A DNA stretch of 64,000 bases from Cladocopium goreaui (GCA_947184155.2 CAMXCT020006644.1:312758-376757); one strand, 5' to 3'. Positions 30,681 to 42,403 are shown, counted from the first letter of the stretch. A program made the numbers and translations. The notes: generated from the letters alone by a model not told the origin.

Positions 30681-32678
30681 ATGCCGGTGGTCACGGGCAA
30701 AGGCGTGGCGCTTCCCACGGGCAAATATGCCGTGGATCATGACCTAATCCGTCAAGCAATGGCACGCTATAGTTTACGGTCAGCATCGCTTCTACGAGAC
30801 ATGGAGCGGAAACGGGAAAAGAAAGCACAAGCTTCTGGCGCTATGAAGCGCGCGGCACAAGAAGTGCTTGGTCCATACCGTTTCTGCTTCCAGTCAGTCC
30901 ATCTGCCGGCAGTGGATGCCGGAGAAGAAGACATTAAGTTTTTTGTGGCTGATGTTCGAAAAGTCTTGGATCTCGTGTGCAGGCGTTGTCCGTCAATGCA
31001 GAAGGTGCTGACTTCGACACCAGGTGGCATGTTGGAAGCTGTGCCAGCGCACGACGAAGCCACAGGAGGCAATGTTCTCAATCCCTTGCTGTCGAAGAAG
31101 ATTTTGCTTTTTTATGTGACATTCACATGTTTGAAAGATTTGTGGTTGTCACACCGCGCTTGGCTGCCTGTTGCTGCGATCACACATGATCAACTGCAAA
31201 GTTGCAGGGGTGGTATTTCGGGAGCGACCGTGGCGTTTCTACGGCTGTGGTCCGAGACAGTGCAACGCTCTCCGTTTCCGATTGGTACCGCGGGAGCGCA
31301 GGTCACCGTGCAGTTAAAAGTCTTTATTTCTGATTTAGACTCACAAAGGGCAACAATGGTGGCAAAAGGCTCAGCTGCCTTGAAACCATGCTGTTTTTGC
31401 ATGAACTGCATTGCCAGGTATGCCGGAGAGCACTGCGACGATCCAGGCTTTAGAACTGTCGAAGAGCATGAGTTCAAAACCTTTAAGCAGTATGATAGAC
31501 AAGACTTAGAAAACTGCATGTTGTCTGGACTGCATCGTGTGGTGCACATGACCAAAGCGGAACGAGAACTACGTGAGCGCGTGCTTGGTTTCAATTTTGA
31601 CCTCGACAGCATTTGGGCTTGCCCTGTGAGCCGGGCACTAGTCCACGTTGACATGATTCAAAACGATGCCTTGCACTGCTATTGGAGCAATGGCATATGC
31701 AATTCTGAAATTGTGCTTCTTCTTGGCAGGGTAAGAAAAGAAGTTGGCATCACCCTGCCAGCTCTGCAGGACATGTGCTTGGCATCAGAGTGGCGGCGAC
31801 AAAATAAAACGGAAGGCAAGCATTTTGTTCGCCGTTTGTTCAAGGAATATTTGTTCGGGGAATCTGGCTTCAAGGGCAGTGCAGGAGACACAGTCGCTCT
31901 GTGCGCCTTGCTGCGTTGGGTGGCTGAATCACATTGGCTGAATGTTCCCACATTGCGTGCCTCCGCCATGTGCTTCCTGCGGCTTTGCCGCGTGACAGAC
32001 TTGCTCCGTGGTAGGCTGCCAGAGGAAACGATGTGGCTTGCGCTCACATCGGAACAAGAAGAACATCAGCGAACTTTTGCTCGCGAATACCCTGGCTGTA
32101 GCCGGCCAAAACATCATTGCCGCTTACACCTGCCTCACCAATACAAAAAACATAACCTGGCTTGTAATTGTTGGGGGGTAGAGTCCCCCCACAAAAATTA
32201 CAAGAGTTTATATGCAGACAGCATGCAGCAATTCCTGCAAAGACGGAACGGTGGCTCAGAGATGTCGCGGCACCTTCTTCCGCGCATGCTGTTGCGTGCC
32301 ACTGAACTGCTGCAGGAACGACCCTTGCTGCCGTGTGGATTCGAATTGCAGCATCCTTTTTCTGAGAAAGAGGTCGAGGACGCAAGCAACATGGTCAACA
32401 CACAAATTTCTGGCAAGTGCCGTTTGGAAATGATTGATCTGCAGGAAGGTGACTACCTTCTTTACGGAGTCGGCTGGAACAAAGCATGCCAAATTCATTT
32501 CTTCCTTCAAAGAAACAATCGCTTGTATTTCTTCGTTACAAGCTTGCATCTAATTACTGCAAAGGACTCTTTCAAAACCTTCCACAACAAAAACCAAAAA
32601 GATGTTGTTGAATACACGTGCATGACAAACATGCATGTGCCTGCATGGATCACTGCCAAAGGCAACGTGGTCACCTAA
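30681..32678 (+). CDS. transposon ORF 5: candidate DDE-type transposase
   Basis: 665 residues from ATG, intron-free. Candidate catalytic acids in order: D218 or D220 in KVFISDLDSQRA, D324 in ALVHVDMIQNDALH, and E501 in CWGVESPHKNYK. Between the first two lies a cysteine cluster (KPCCFCMNC, residues 236-243; C252) that may bind zinc. Before the Glu is RPKHHCRLHLPHQY (475-488). D-D-E order, a Cys insert after the first Asp and a His-rich block before the Glu fit RNase H-fold transposases of large multi-ORF elements such as KDZ/Plavaka-like groups. I cannot place it in one by eye. It would cut and join the 19-bp ends. The protein appears full length and undamaged. Confidence 0.65.
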   Translation: MPVVTGKGVALPTGKYAVDHDLIRQAMARYSLRSASLLRDMERKREKKAQASGAMKRAAQEVLGPYRFCFQSVHLPAVDAGEEDIKFFVADVRKVLDLVCRRCPSMQKVLTSTPGGMLEAVPAHDEATGGNVLNPLLSKKILLFYVTFTCLKDLWLSHRAWLPVAAITHDQLQSCRGGISGATVAFLRLWSETVQRSPFPIGTAGAQVTVQLKVFISDLDSQRATMVAKGSAALKPCCFCMNCIARYAGEHCDDPGFRTVEEHEFKTFKQYDRQDLENCMLSGLHRVVHMTKAERELRERVLGFNFDLDSIWACPVSRALVHVDMIQNDALHCYWSNGICNSEIVLLLGRVRKEVGITLPALQDMCLASEWRRQNKTEGKHFVRRLFKEYLFGESGFKGSAGDTVALCALLRWVAESHWLNVPTLRASAMCFLRLCRVTDLLRGRLPEETMWLALTSEQEEHQRTFAREYPGCSRPKHHCRLHLPHQYKKHNLACNCWGVESPHKNYKSLYADSMQQFLQRRNGGSEMSRHLLPRMLLRATELLQERPLLPCGFELQHPFSEKEVEDASNMVNTQISGKCRLEMIDLQEGDYLLYGVGWNKACQIHFFLQRNNRLYFFVTSLHLITAKDSFKTFHNKNQKDVVEYTCMTNMHVPAWITAKGNVVT

Positions 32679-32896
32679 TTTGTTCGCATTTCGCGATCAA
32701 AAACCAAAAAAAGACAGGCAATGGGAAAACAAGACAACTGTTCCGGCACACATGCAGGATTGAAAAACATAGTACAGATTCGACCAAAAAAAGATACAAA
32801 AGATATAACTTAATTTACAAAACCTATAACATAACTTAACATAACTTCAAGTTAACTTCCTTAAGTCCTTTTATAAACCCCATAAGTCCAACTTAA

Positions 32897-32915
32897 GTCA
32901 AGGCACCACATTGTA
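32897..32915 (-). repeat. right terminal inverted repeat
   Basis: On the plus strand GTCAAGGCACCACATTGTA. It is the complement of the left end with one mismatch. Its last 13 bp are identical to the right end of the 150-bp element at 13.58 kb. Confidence 0.85.
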
Positions 32916-33701
32916 TATATAATTATATATATATATATATCTAAATAATTATAAATATAAACATATGTCATATCCCAGCAGTCCCTGATGATTGCAGGGC
33001 AAGAAAGTGTGGTGCTGCTTCCACAGTGGCCGTGCATGCTCTGAGACGAGCAACGACAAGGCGCAGCTCGGTCCACAGAGGAAACCCACCCTGGGACTCT
33101 TTGGATGATACTTGGAGGATCACCCTGGTGGTTTCTATGTGTTGTTTTAAAGCCATAGTACATACATTATATATATATGTTATATCAAATATAGTCTATA
33201 TATATATTATGTCATTATGATATTAGATTAGATTGTTTAAAAATTTTAAAGATATGTTTTTACTTTATAGCATATTATATTTTACTTTACGAATGTAACT
33301 GGTATGATACGGTTGCCAGCCATTTCAATCCTCAACTGCACCCCCAGGAGGTGAATGTTTTCGTTCTGCACAAATGTGGGAAAACCGTGTCAACCTTGGA
33401 TGTCTAGTTGTTGACTTTAGTACTCTTGTCGCTTCCTACAATATGGATGAATGTTTCCCAGCCTCCTATTTTTTGCAGGTTATTTCAGATTGCCAATGAA
33501 ATGAGAGATGATACAATTATGATACATATTTTTCCATTGCAACTAATATATCCCACAACTTCTTTGATTCAGGGCATCAATGCCTTTTCATGCCATGGTG
33601 TAGCAAGATTTCCCCAATCATTTCGCGGAGAAGTATGACCGGCTTCAACACGCTAAAGCGCCACCTATCGATATCGAGCGGTAAGAGTGTCTTTGTTCTG
33701 A
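32916..33701. other. intron-like DNA right of the transposon
   Basis: AT runs directly abut the right end. A GC-richer patch at 32,985-33,120 is open on both strands and may be exonic, with no clear borders. Confidence 0.4.
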
Positions 33702-33838
33702 ATACCCGGCCTGGTAAACATAGAAAAAACTATGGAAAGATCATGAAAGATCCACCATGCTATCAATGGGACAACTCACTATAACTCACTATTTCTATGG
33801 CCATTTTCCATAGCTTTTTGTATGTTTACCAGAGGGTA
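33702..33838. mobile_element. MITE-like element, family A
   Basis: It starts TACCCGGCCTGGTAAACATA and ends TTTGTATGTTTACCAGAGGG followed by TA. The interior CCATGCTATCAATGGGACAA matches the family. It lies 46 bp before the next motif exon. Confidence 0.7.
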
Positions 33839-33884
33839 AGCTGTAAATGACTGGAGCTGCAAAGCGTGCTGATGACCTGCTGAG

Positions 33885-33985
33885 GTATGACTGCGACGCA
33901 GGTTTCGACAACTGGCAAGTGGGCTGGTCCAACAGCAAAATCGATTTCTGTTGCCAAACGCAGCAGAAGGGCTGTGCTCATGTGG
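33885..33985 (+). CDS. exon of the Cys/Trp repeat protein
   Basis: Acceptor GCTGAG|GTATGACTGC. The frame holds one complete unit: YDCDAGFDNWQVGWS, NSKIDFCC, then QQKGC. This is the clearest example of the motif shared with exons at 19.33, 22.34 and 22.69 kb on the same strand. The frame stays open to 34,074, so the donor is uncertain. Its phase after the acceptor equals that of the 15.60-kb exon. Cys pairs suggest an extracellular or lumenal disulphide-bonded repeat; the role is unknown. Confidence 0.6.
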
Positions 33986-34358
33986 TGCCTTTGGCTGTCA
34001 GCTTGGACAGAAAAGAAGCTGACTGCAAAAAGCATCAAGAAAACAGTGTTACCACTATTACTGTCAAGCTCTGATTTGCTTCCCCAGTTTTGATTGTGTT
34101 TTGTTCCTCGAAAGCTCCTCCCAAATTCAAGCGTGTTTTTCTTCCCGAAAAGTTCCAAGTGAGGTTTCCGTCCAATGTTTACATCTATACATCTATACAT
34201 CTATACAAATGTAAAGAATATGGCTAAAGTTTGAGGACAAAAACACCCATGCAACATGATATATACATTATATAGACATTTGTTCATTTATTTCTTTATT
34301 CAAGCCTTCCGCTTAGATGGACCTTTGGGATGGCGATGGAGAGATATATTGAATAAAA

Positions 34359-34394
<36 letters not shown>

Positions 34395-36307
34395 TTAGAT
34401 ACTACGTACATGAATATATATATATATATATATACATATTTATATATATGTATATATATATATATATATATATCTATATACATATATATCTATATACATA
34501 TTTGTGTCTTTTTGTGAGTTGTTGTATCCATTGGTTGTATCCCCATGTCAAATGATTGGGTGCACCCAACACCAACATGCGCTTGTCAGCGCTGCGTACC
34601 TTGAGGTATAGATCGGGCTGGGAGCTGATTGCACGAAAATCATCTTCATCCCCTTGAAAGGGGGAATTGTAGACTAAAGGATGATTGAGGCGGGAAATTC
34701 AACTGTAAGCCATACCAGAAATTTGACGGCTGCCGACCCGCCAAGCCCAATGCCGGCTTGGTGGCTTGAGTGGAATTGATTTGTACCTAAGATGTGTGTG
34801 AAGGACATTTTGCAAAAAATATGTTGAATGTGTTGGTTTCCCACCTGCTTCGCGGCTTGCATGTTGCATCTTTGCAGACGTCTCACTTCAGCCGCTGATT
34901 TTTGGACGGTGCGCGCTGGCAGTGTGCAAAGCTCACGCTTGCCGGTTAGCCACGCTGTCTGTGAGGAAAAACGAATGGAAGTAATGTGGTGCACCCACCC
35001 AAACCTACCATTTAGGACAATGTGCACCACCCGTTGATGGTAACACTGAGGATGAATCCATTCCACGTGTTAACTGTTGCAAACACATTTTCATGACATC
35101 AGGTTACCCCTGAAAATGAAGATGGAACCCATGAACAGCCACAACCACTGGTAAAGAGACTTTAGTCACTTCACCCTTGACGCTTTCAGTTCCAAGTTTT
35201 CTGATGTTGTACCATTACCCTCTCTGATTCAAACGTGGCAATGCAGAAACAAAAAGGTTCTCAATGTGAAAATGATCTCTCTTTAACTGTCGCTTTCCCG
35301 TGTCCATCCGTTTCATGATGATCTCGATGGGTTTTTGTCAAAACAATCTGACAGAGAAACCAGGAATTGCCACACCTGTTGGCATTTTTTTTCACTCTTT
35401 CAATCAGATGACATCCATTGTTGTTCCGTCTCGGAGCCTGTTTTGAGTTGCAGCCAGACAACCATCATATACCGGGAAAGATGAGATATTCTTAATGAAA
35501 ATGGTGCTCTTATGATCTCTTATGCATATCTCAATAAATGTTTGGAAGATCAACATATCAATATGATAAGATTTTACAATGATTACTCATATCCAGTGAT
35601 ATGAATTAATGGCAATTAATTGATGAAAATGGCACTATGGAATATAGTGGTATTCTGAATATGGATGGAACCTCAGTGTGGCGCCCTGCTGAGGCCCAAG
35701 ATCTTGCGGAGGTGGCTGCCCATGCGTTGGTACGCGCTGAGGTGCAGCAGGCTGATGGCGCTGCACCGCGTGATGGCACATGGTGGGTGGAGTAGCGGAA
35801 TTGATCCAGTGAAGTTAGAAAAAACATGAGGGTTTCCATAAATGGGGATACCCCAAATGGATGGTTTATTTCTGGAAAACCCCATTAAAAAAGGATGATC
35901 CACATAAGGATCCCAACAACCAGCAGGATAGGGTCATCAGTGCCCAGTGCCAAGGCGTCACAGATGAACTTAAGTCCAGAGAAGGCTTTGGGGAGCTGCC
36001 GTGCTGGGGGGGTGGTGCAGAATATGCTGCTTGAGGCAGCATGATTCGCTGGCTGGTGGCTAAAAATAAATTGTTTAATTATTTATCTGGGTATTGTTCA
36101 ATCTATTTTCTTTGTTTACTTATGTTCATTCATTCTTTATTTATTTGATGTGCAAACATGTTTGGAATGACGACTTTGAAGGACTAACGTGTTTCTTGTG
36201 GGCTGAAGCCACCAATCAGATAGGGTACACAATGGCAGCAACACGCCAAGGGATGCACAAATGCGATAGTAAGAGAGGCATATATAGCAACTAAAAAACA
36301 ACAGATT
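33986..36307. other. intron-like DNA with microsatellites
   Basis: An AGAT repeat lies at 34,354-34,394, with AT/TATA runs at 34,417-34,500. A patch at 35,690-35,795 reads EAQDLAEVAAHALVRAEVQQ on the plus strand and may be an Ala-rich exon, but competing frames are open. Nothing else seen. Confidence 0.4.
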
Positions 36308-36420
36308 CTGGTTGGTGGTTTGGAACACAAATTTATACAAATTTTATTTTCCATATCTTGGGAATTTCATCATCCCAACTGACTGATATTTTTCAGGGGG
36401 GTAGGTATACCACCAACCAG
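36308..36420. mobile_element. MITE-like element, family D
   Basis: Left CTGGTTGGTGGTTTGGAACA, right GGTATACCACCAACCAG. The interior TTTCATCATCCCAACTGAC is shared with the 42.30-kb copy. Confidence 0.8.
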
Positions 36421-36552
36421 GATTTCTTTGAAAGTTCAGTGGGGCGTGTCTGAAAACGGGCTATGCTCTCCAAATGGCAACGTGAAGAGAAAAGATGATG
36501 AATTTAAAGCGTGTCTGGAATGGTTTTCCCCTAATTTTTCCAAATAAATTAA

Positions 36553-36665
36553 CTGGTTGGTGGTTTGGAACATGAATTTTATTGTCCATTTAATATATGG
36601 GATGTCATCCTTCCCATTGACGAACTCATATTTTTTCAAGATGGTTATTGCGCCACCAAGCAGTT
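36553..36665. mobile_element. MITE-like element, family D
   Basis: Left CTGGTTGGTGGTTTGGAACA, right GTTATTGCGCCACCAAGCAG. The interior ATATGGGATGTCATCCTTCC is shared with the 12.77-kb copy. It lies 133 bp from the previous family D copy in the same orientation. Confidence 0.8.
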
Positions 36666-38830
36666 CATCTAAAGCAGCCATGGACAGCGGTTTCCATGCT
36701 GCCTGATCCCCTGAATTCACCCAAAATTTCTCGGCGGCTGACGGGCTGGTCCAGTTGATGGTGCAACCCACACTGCATGGAGTGGCACATATGAAATTTG
36801 AACGATGCCCGAAAACCACCAGCAATGGATGCATGTATAATCAAGATCTATATAAAATTATATAAATACGTCTGATGTTTAAGCTATTGTAATCTATTGT
36901 ACGATATGATAGGCCAACATCTGCCCAAAAAACACATCATTCATGTGCGTGGAAACCTTTCGATCCGAAGATCCTGCCTGGGATTGTCATGGTCAGCAAA
37001 TCAGCTGAGTCGTCATGAGTCGTCATGATTGGCCACCTCATATAATAATAAATTATATAACCCATATTCATCTCTAAAATAACACAGTGGTCAAAAACTG
37101 AAATCTTGTTTCAAAAACCTCTTAGGTCTACCTGAGTTGACCTAATTTCTACAGGGCCAAGGTGGTGTTCTGAAACGCTGATGGCGGGGTCAAAACAGCA
37201 AGCAATTCATCACAGAAATGTGGAGAAACAAAACGCAGAAAAGATCATGAAATCGGAAAACACAGAGTCACAACTAATCAGATCTTCCCTGACTGCTTCG
37301 TTTTTCGCATCGGGGCAGCGGTGGGCCATGGAGACTCTGAAAGAGTGGTCGCTGCGGTGGGTCATGAATGGCATGTACAAGGACTCCATGTTGGTCCATG
37401 GAGGATGCCCCAAAGCGCTTTCTTCATGGGAACATGAATCAATTTTGATGTTTTTTGACGTTGCTTTCAGACAAAAAAAATATAGAACCCCCAAGTAATC
37501 ACTCACGGTTTGTATGGCCTTTGTTGAATAGTATGCTAGTTAAACTCTGTGAAATGTCGGAGCTTTGCAGGGATCGTCCCCGCAGGCTGGCTGACACATC
37601 CACAGTGTACAGAGAATGTGCCGCGTGGGTGCCTTGAGGACGGATCAATCTTTATATCTCATCCCAATATTGCGCTGAAACTTGCTGCGTGCAACTGTCA
37701 CTTGTTTGCAAGGTCAGAGTGGCAGCCCAGTATGCATGATCAAACGCAGGCTTTTCTCTGCTTATCTCACAGGTGTTCGTACATGTGTAGGAGAAAATCC
37801 TGAGTGAGAACATACTGGTATACACTCATGATGTCCTCGGATGGGATTTGAACTTTGCCCATGGTTTTCAGCACGAATTACGCCACCTACCTCCAAGCTA
37901 TTTACCAAAACGTCACCCTCTCAGGAATTGAATGTGATATCAAGATATATACTTTTAAAATTGTTCAATGTCGATTTTCCCATCATGAAATCAGTTTTCA
38001 GCCTTGCAACCGAGGAAAAAAACGTGGATGACCTGACTTTTCCAATCAACACATATGGGATGATATGGCTGATAGCCAATACTGGGAGGTGCATCCTAAG
38101 CGGGTAGAATTCAGAATGACCATATTATCTCCGGTCATGGTTCATGTTATATGTATGTATATATATATATATGGGTTATAGACCACTTAATACTGCTAGA
38201 AAAAGCTGGGATGCACATCCCCCCAAAAAATGTATGGACAAAACTCGAAGTTGTTTCTTTCCCTATAAATAAGTGTTCACTAACATGGGTTGTATCCCAT
38301 ACCTGGCTCCAGATGACGCTCCTTCAACAGCTTAGAGGTGTAGCCATGCAGCTCCCAAGCGACCAGAAGCAATTGGCGTTGGCGGCACATAGCATTGGCG
38401 CGTTGGAGAAGAGCACCTGGACGTCGGATGGATTTCATGAGTTTTTTGGATCTTTTGAGCTACGGACTATGTTCGACTTCTTCCTGAAAAATTGTTTTGT
38501 TTTGTGGAATATATGGAATCCTGGAATTGGTTTCTGGGAATTTTGCAGGACACCTCTGTTATTTGGGGTAAGAACCGGTTTCCTGTAGGTTTTCTCTCAA
38601 GTTGGTTCATTGAGAGAATGAATGCCAACGTCAAGATCTAGCAATAACACCCCCAGGCAACATTGGAGAATTATGCGGCAAAACATGAAAGTAGTTACCA
38701 ACCAATCTTGGAATTCACTGATTTAACCCACAAAAATAATGGGGGAATGTGACCAACACTTTTCCTGGGGAAGGTGTGTCCGCCTCATGATTGACCTCGC
38801 AGTAAAGGATGCTTAAGATATCATACTAAC
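36666..38830. other. intron-like DNA
   Basis: Weak open patches lie at 37,181-37,500, 37,540-37,800 and 38,310-38,590 on the plus strand, without borders or motifs I trust. I see no complete mobile element. Confidence 0.35.
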
Positions 38831-38946
38831 TACCCTTTGGTAATTCAACATAGCTGCGGAAAGTCATCATGTTTAATAGCAAATCAGCTCTAAATAGGTG
38901 ACTTTCCGTGGCCAAAAAGGTTAAATTACCAGAGGACCAGGGGGTA
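38831..38946. mobile_element. MITE-like element, family A, right end altered
   Basis: Left TACCCTTTGGTAATTCAACA. The right end reads TTAAATTACCAGAGGACCAG then GGGGTA, that is, the terminus with a short internal duplication or insertion. Confidence 0.65.
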
Positions 38947-39623
38947 ACCCTGCTATTCAACATCTCCGGGAAATTGGCCGATCTCCAAGTTTTTTAAGAT
39001 ATGATTATGTTCTGCTAGTCTATGCTGGCTTTTCCAAACAAATTATCATGATGATTTTGAATCAGGCTGGGGAACCACAGAATGACATTTACAATGTCAA
39101 ACGGCTTTTAGAGGATAGAAGGTGGGGTTAGAAACTACCTGAACCATTTTCTGTTGTAGTTGAAAGCTGGCCTTGTCCGCAATTGTGAGGGAGAATCGGT
39201 GGTTGTGAAATACCAGATTTTCATAGATTTTCAGTCTGAGAATGATGACTTCAGCAGAGTCTTGCCTAAATTTCTGGCTTAACCTTGGGTCAATTTTTGT
39301 GGGGAACAGCCCAGCAAGCCCAGCACTGGTAACTGTGATTCCACTGACCTGACGCAACCAAGGTGGCATATCCTGCGCCGCTTGCAGCAGGATCCAATGG
39401 ATGTGTGGCAATTGGGGCCTACCCCCAAGATGGGCTTACCCTACGGGGGATAATAAGACTGAAGAATATTTATTTGGCCATTTTCTGTGGGGATATAGCC
39501 CAACAGGAGGATCACCATGCGCCTTTCCCGGATCCCATCGGATCCCATATACTTTCGTATTGATGCTTCCAATAAGTTTTATTGTCGATGCTCTACTCTC
39601 TAAGGGAAAAAAAAAACAAGGAC

Positions 39624-39727
39624 TACCCTCTGGTACACTAACTATGGAAAATCACCATGCTATTAATGGGTCTATCAACTATAAATTGCTAGTTTCAATT
39701 GGCTTTTTGTATGTTTACCAGGGGGTA
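39624..39727. mobile_element. MITE-like element, family A
   Basis: Left TACCCTCTGGTACACTAACT, right TGTATGTTTACCAGGGGGTA. The interior AAAATCACCATGCTATTAAT matches the family. Confidence 0.8.
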
Positions 39728-39947
39728 TATCCATCAATATCCCAGTATTATCCCATTATCATCCCTATAAAAACCATATTAAACCATAGTAAACCCATTA
39801 AACCTCCATTAGTTTAAAGATGGCAGACCCCCTGGCAGAATGATCCCAACTCTGGCGATGGGGATGCTGAGGTTTTCTTCACTGAACTTTCTGCCTCGGA
39901 GGCAGCTGGGGCCGGATGGTTATTACATCGGCCGAGGTCACCCAAAA

Positions 39948-40272
39948 TTAATGATCAATGGTTAATGATGGTTAATGATGATTTAATGATGGTTAATGAT
40001 GGTTATTAATGGTTAATGATGGTTATTAATGGTTAATGATGGTTATTAACGGTTAATGATGGTTATTAACGGTTAATGATGTTTATTAATGGTTAATGAT
40101 GGTTATTAATGGTTAATGATGGCTAATGATGGTTATTAATGATAATGATGGTTAATGATGGTTATTAATGGTTAATGATGGTTATTAATGGTTAATGATG
40201 GTTATTAATGTTTAATGATGGTTATTAATGATAATGATGGTTAATGATGGTTATTAATGATAATGATTAATG
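39948..40272. repeat. degenerate tandem repeat of GGTTATTAATGGTTAATGAT
   Basis: About 16 units of roughly 20 bp with small indels, all in the same orientation. There are no open frames because TAA and TGA recur. Confidence 0.9.
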
Positions 40273-40912
40273 ATGGTCAATTGTGGTGATGAATGGTCTA
40301 CACCATGGTGGTCATAATGGTTTTCATACTGCAATTACCTTCCGGTGTCATCAAACGTGGCTTGATTGAAATTAGCTATAGTGTAGTTAGATGATTTGAT
40401 TAATTATCCTAGGAAACTAAAACTTCATTTAGTTTGGGGATTTCCGATTTCTATGTTTGGGGGTTGGGAAGAAAGGAAAAAGTAGCAAGTTCACTTTTCC
40501 AAGATTGGTAACTATGCAAGAACAGGCCGCCCAAAAACCATTGGTAAGTTGGTTTACTACTAGGATTTATGGATATTTATGATGGATATATCTACAGTTA
40601 GATGGGTTTGTAGACCAGAAAAACTGGTCCGTGTCTACACTCAGCCGTTGGCATTGGTACTACCACTCCCTACCTGGGATGAACAACTCGAACATGTTTG
40701 ATTAACAAAAACATGTGTTTGAATCCGGTGTTTTTGGCAACCTATAGTTAGTTAAATGAATCCAAAAACAATTCAACGGTGTTTCCTACAAAAAAATCAT
40801 TCCATTCAACTAACTAAATCGCAACTACAGCTGGATTTACAACTCGATTTTTGTTACAGAGATCCGATGGCAGCATCCAAGCATTTGTTAAATGTCGGTC
40901 AATCAGATAACT
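40273..40912. other. AT-rich non-coding stretch
   Basis: Nothing recognisable. Frames are short. Confidence 0.45.
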
Positions 40913-41025
40913 TACCCTCTGGTTATTTAACAGTTCGCCATCGAAAATCACCATTTCTAATAGGTAAACCATCTATTTCTATGGTCCATCTCTACCATGG
41001 CGAACTGTTAAATAACCAGATGGTA
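40913..41025. mobile_element. MITE-like element, family A
   Basis: Left TACCCTCTGGTTATTTAACA, right TGTTAAATAACCAGATGGTA. Inner arms GTTCGCCAT/ATGGCGAAC pair perfectly. This subgroup shares the GTTCGCCATGG core with the nested copies at 42.6-42.8 kb. Confidence 0.85.
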
Positions 41026-41349
41026 CCGAATTTTGATGGAAAACATCAATTGGTTAGATAATTTGTCAAGTCAAATCAAATCCCAATTTTGATCGGATTA
41101 CTTGGATTTGCTGAAGATGATGTTTTTTTCCATTGGAAATTCGCTACTCAGGCAATCTATAGAGAATCTTTGGCTTATTCTTGGGTGTTGCGCAAATCCA
41201 AAAATGTTCTATTTGGAACCCCAAAAAATTCCCCAAAATCGAAGAAAACCCGCCTCCAGATCCCAATTTTGATTGGTGACCTGCGAAAGGGCTGCCATAT
41301 TTTTGGGCGAACCCAGCAAGAAATCCTTCGCCCTGCATCCAGAGAATAG

Positions 41350-41466
41350 GCTTCGGAGTTGGCTCGGAGGAACTTCGGGGAGGATTTCCGCGTGGCCGCT
41401 GGGAAAGCACACGAGCGGCTGGCCGTTGTGGCTAAGATTCATGCGAAATCTATGATTAATCAAAAT
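41350..41466 (+). CDS. candidate internal exon, unknown protein
   Basis: A GC-rich island after AATAG|G. The frame reads ASELARRNFGEDFRVAAGKA then HERLAVVAKIHAKS, ending at AAT|GTAGGA. Good G/C at third positions and a helical, charged composition support coding. No family recognised. Possibly part of the same gene as the exons at 43.7-48.9 kb. Confidence 0.4.
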
Positions 41467-42303
41467 GTAGGACTTTCCTATATGGAAGGATTGGATTGGA
41501 TTGTACTAGACGTTATCTTTTTCGGGGCTACTGATCCCACCTGCCTATATACAGTAATATCAAACACCCCCATTGTATGGTCCCAAGTATGTCTAAACCA
41601 CGTATTAAACCATGGTTACTTGGGGTGTTTTATATAAGGGAGAAGGGATGAATGGTCAATGGTGATCAATGGTCATTAATGCTCGTGACACGCAGAGCAT
41701 TGGTATATCGGTATGTTTAAATCCTAAATATATTGCACAATCGATCGGTAATTTCCATTTTAGTTAGATAATCCCATCCCCAGTTCGCACCAAACACCCC
41801 CCGGAAATGGTTTAATACAGATAGGAAACCATATTTGGGACGATACAATGGGGGTGTCTAATATTACAGTGACAAGTCGGGGTTAATGGTTCATAGTGGT
41901 CAAATGGACTTTCGGATAACTTCTACAATGTCCTGGAACCACACTTCTGAGTTTTTCAGTGGAGTTGGAGGAACGTATTTTTGGGCAGAGCCATGCTGAT
42001 CTATATTATATATATATAGCTTGTCCTTGTTGTTTGGGAAGACAAGGGGGATTTAGCATCTAAGAGAGTGTGCTTTCCCCGTGCCCATATGTTTCTATTA
42101 TTGTGATGTATTGCATATCTTATATATATATATACATACTGCATTTGTTTAAGGTGTTTAAGCACGCTGTAGTTGTGAGCGCAAACTGCCTATGCAGCCA
42201 GACTTCCTACTGATACTCACTGTGAGTCCAAACTATTTCTAGCAACTATAGTAGCGCGCGCAATTGCAATAGTAGTTATACGGTACCTTCCAAAGATAAA
42301 AAA
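41467..42303. other. intron-like DNA
   Basis: Short AT runs at 42,003-42,018 and 42,120-42,134. At 41,568 and 41,797-41,854, related words (AACACCCCCATTGTAT and its near complement) suggest an old inverted element too degraded to define. Confidence 0.4.
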
Positions 42304-42403
42304 CTGGCTGGTGGGCTGGAATTATTTTTTTTCCATAGGCAATTTCATCATCCCAACTGACGAACTCATATTTTTCAGAGGGGTAGGCTCAACCACCAAC
42401 CAG
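42304..42403. mobile_element. MITE-like element, family D
   Basis: Left CTGGCTGGTGGGCTGGAATT, right GGCTCAACCACCAACCAG. The interior TTTCATCATCCCAACTGACG is shared. Confidence 0.75.

Larger units (their letters stand above)
23154..32915 (+). mobile_element. 9.76-kb DNA transposon with terminal inverted repeats and five ORFs
   Basis: The left terminus TACAAGGTGGTGCCTTGAC and the reverse complement of the right terminus, TACAATGTGGTGCCTTGAC, differ at one of 19 positions. Subterminal DNA on both sides is AT-rich, with ATAAGTTATGTT-like words and an AAAAAAAGATACAAAA string at 23,313 and 32,785. All five supported ORFs read left to right and look intron-poor, in contrast to the surrounding intron-rich sequence. 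The 665-aa ORF has a candidate DDE triad. Two inter-ORF gaps hold palindromic repeat arrays. The target duplication cannot be read because both flanks are AT repeats. It is flanked by exons of a Cys/Trp repeat gene, which suggests an intron insertion. Confidence 0.85.
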
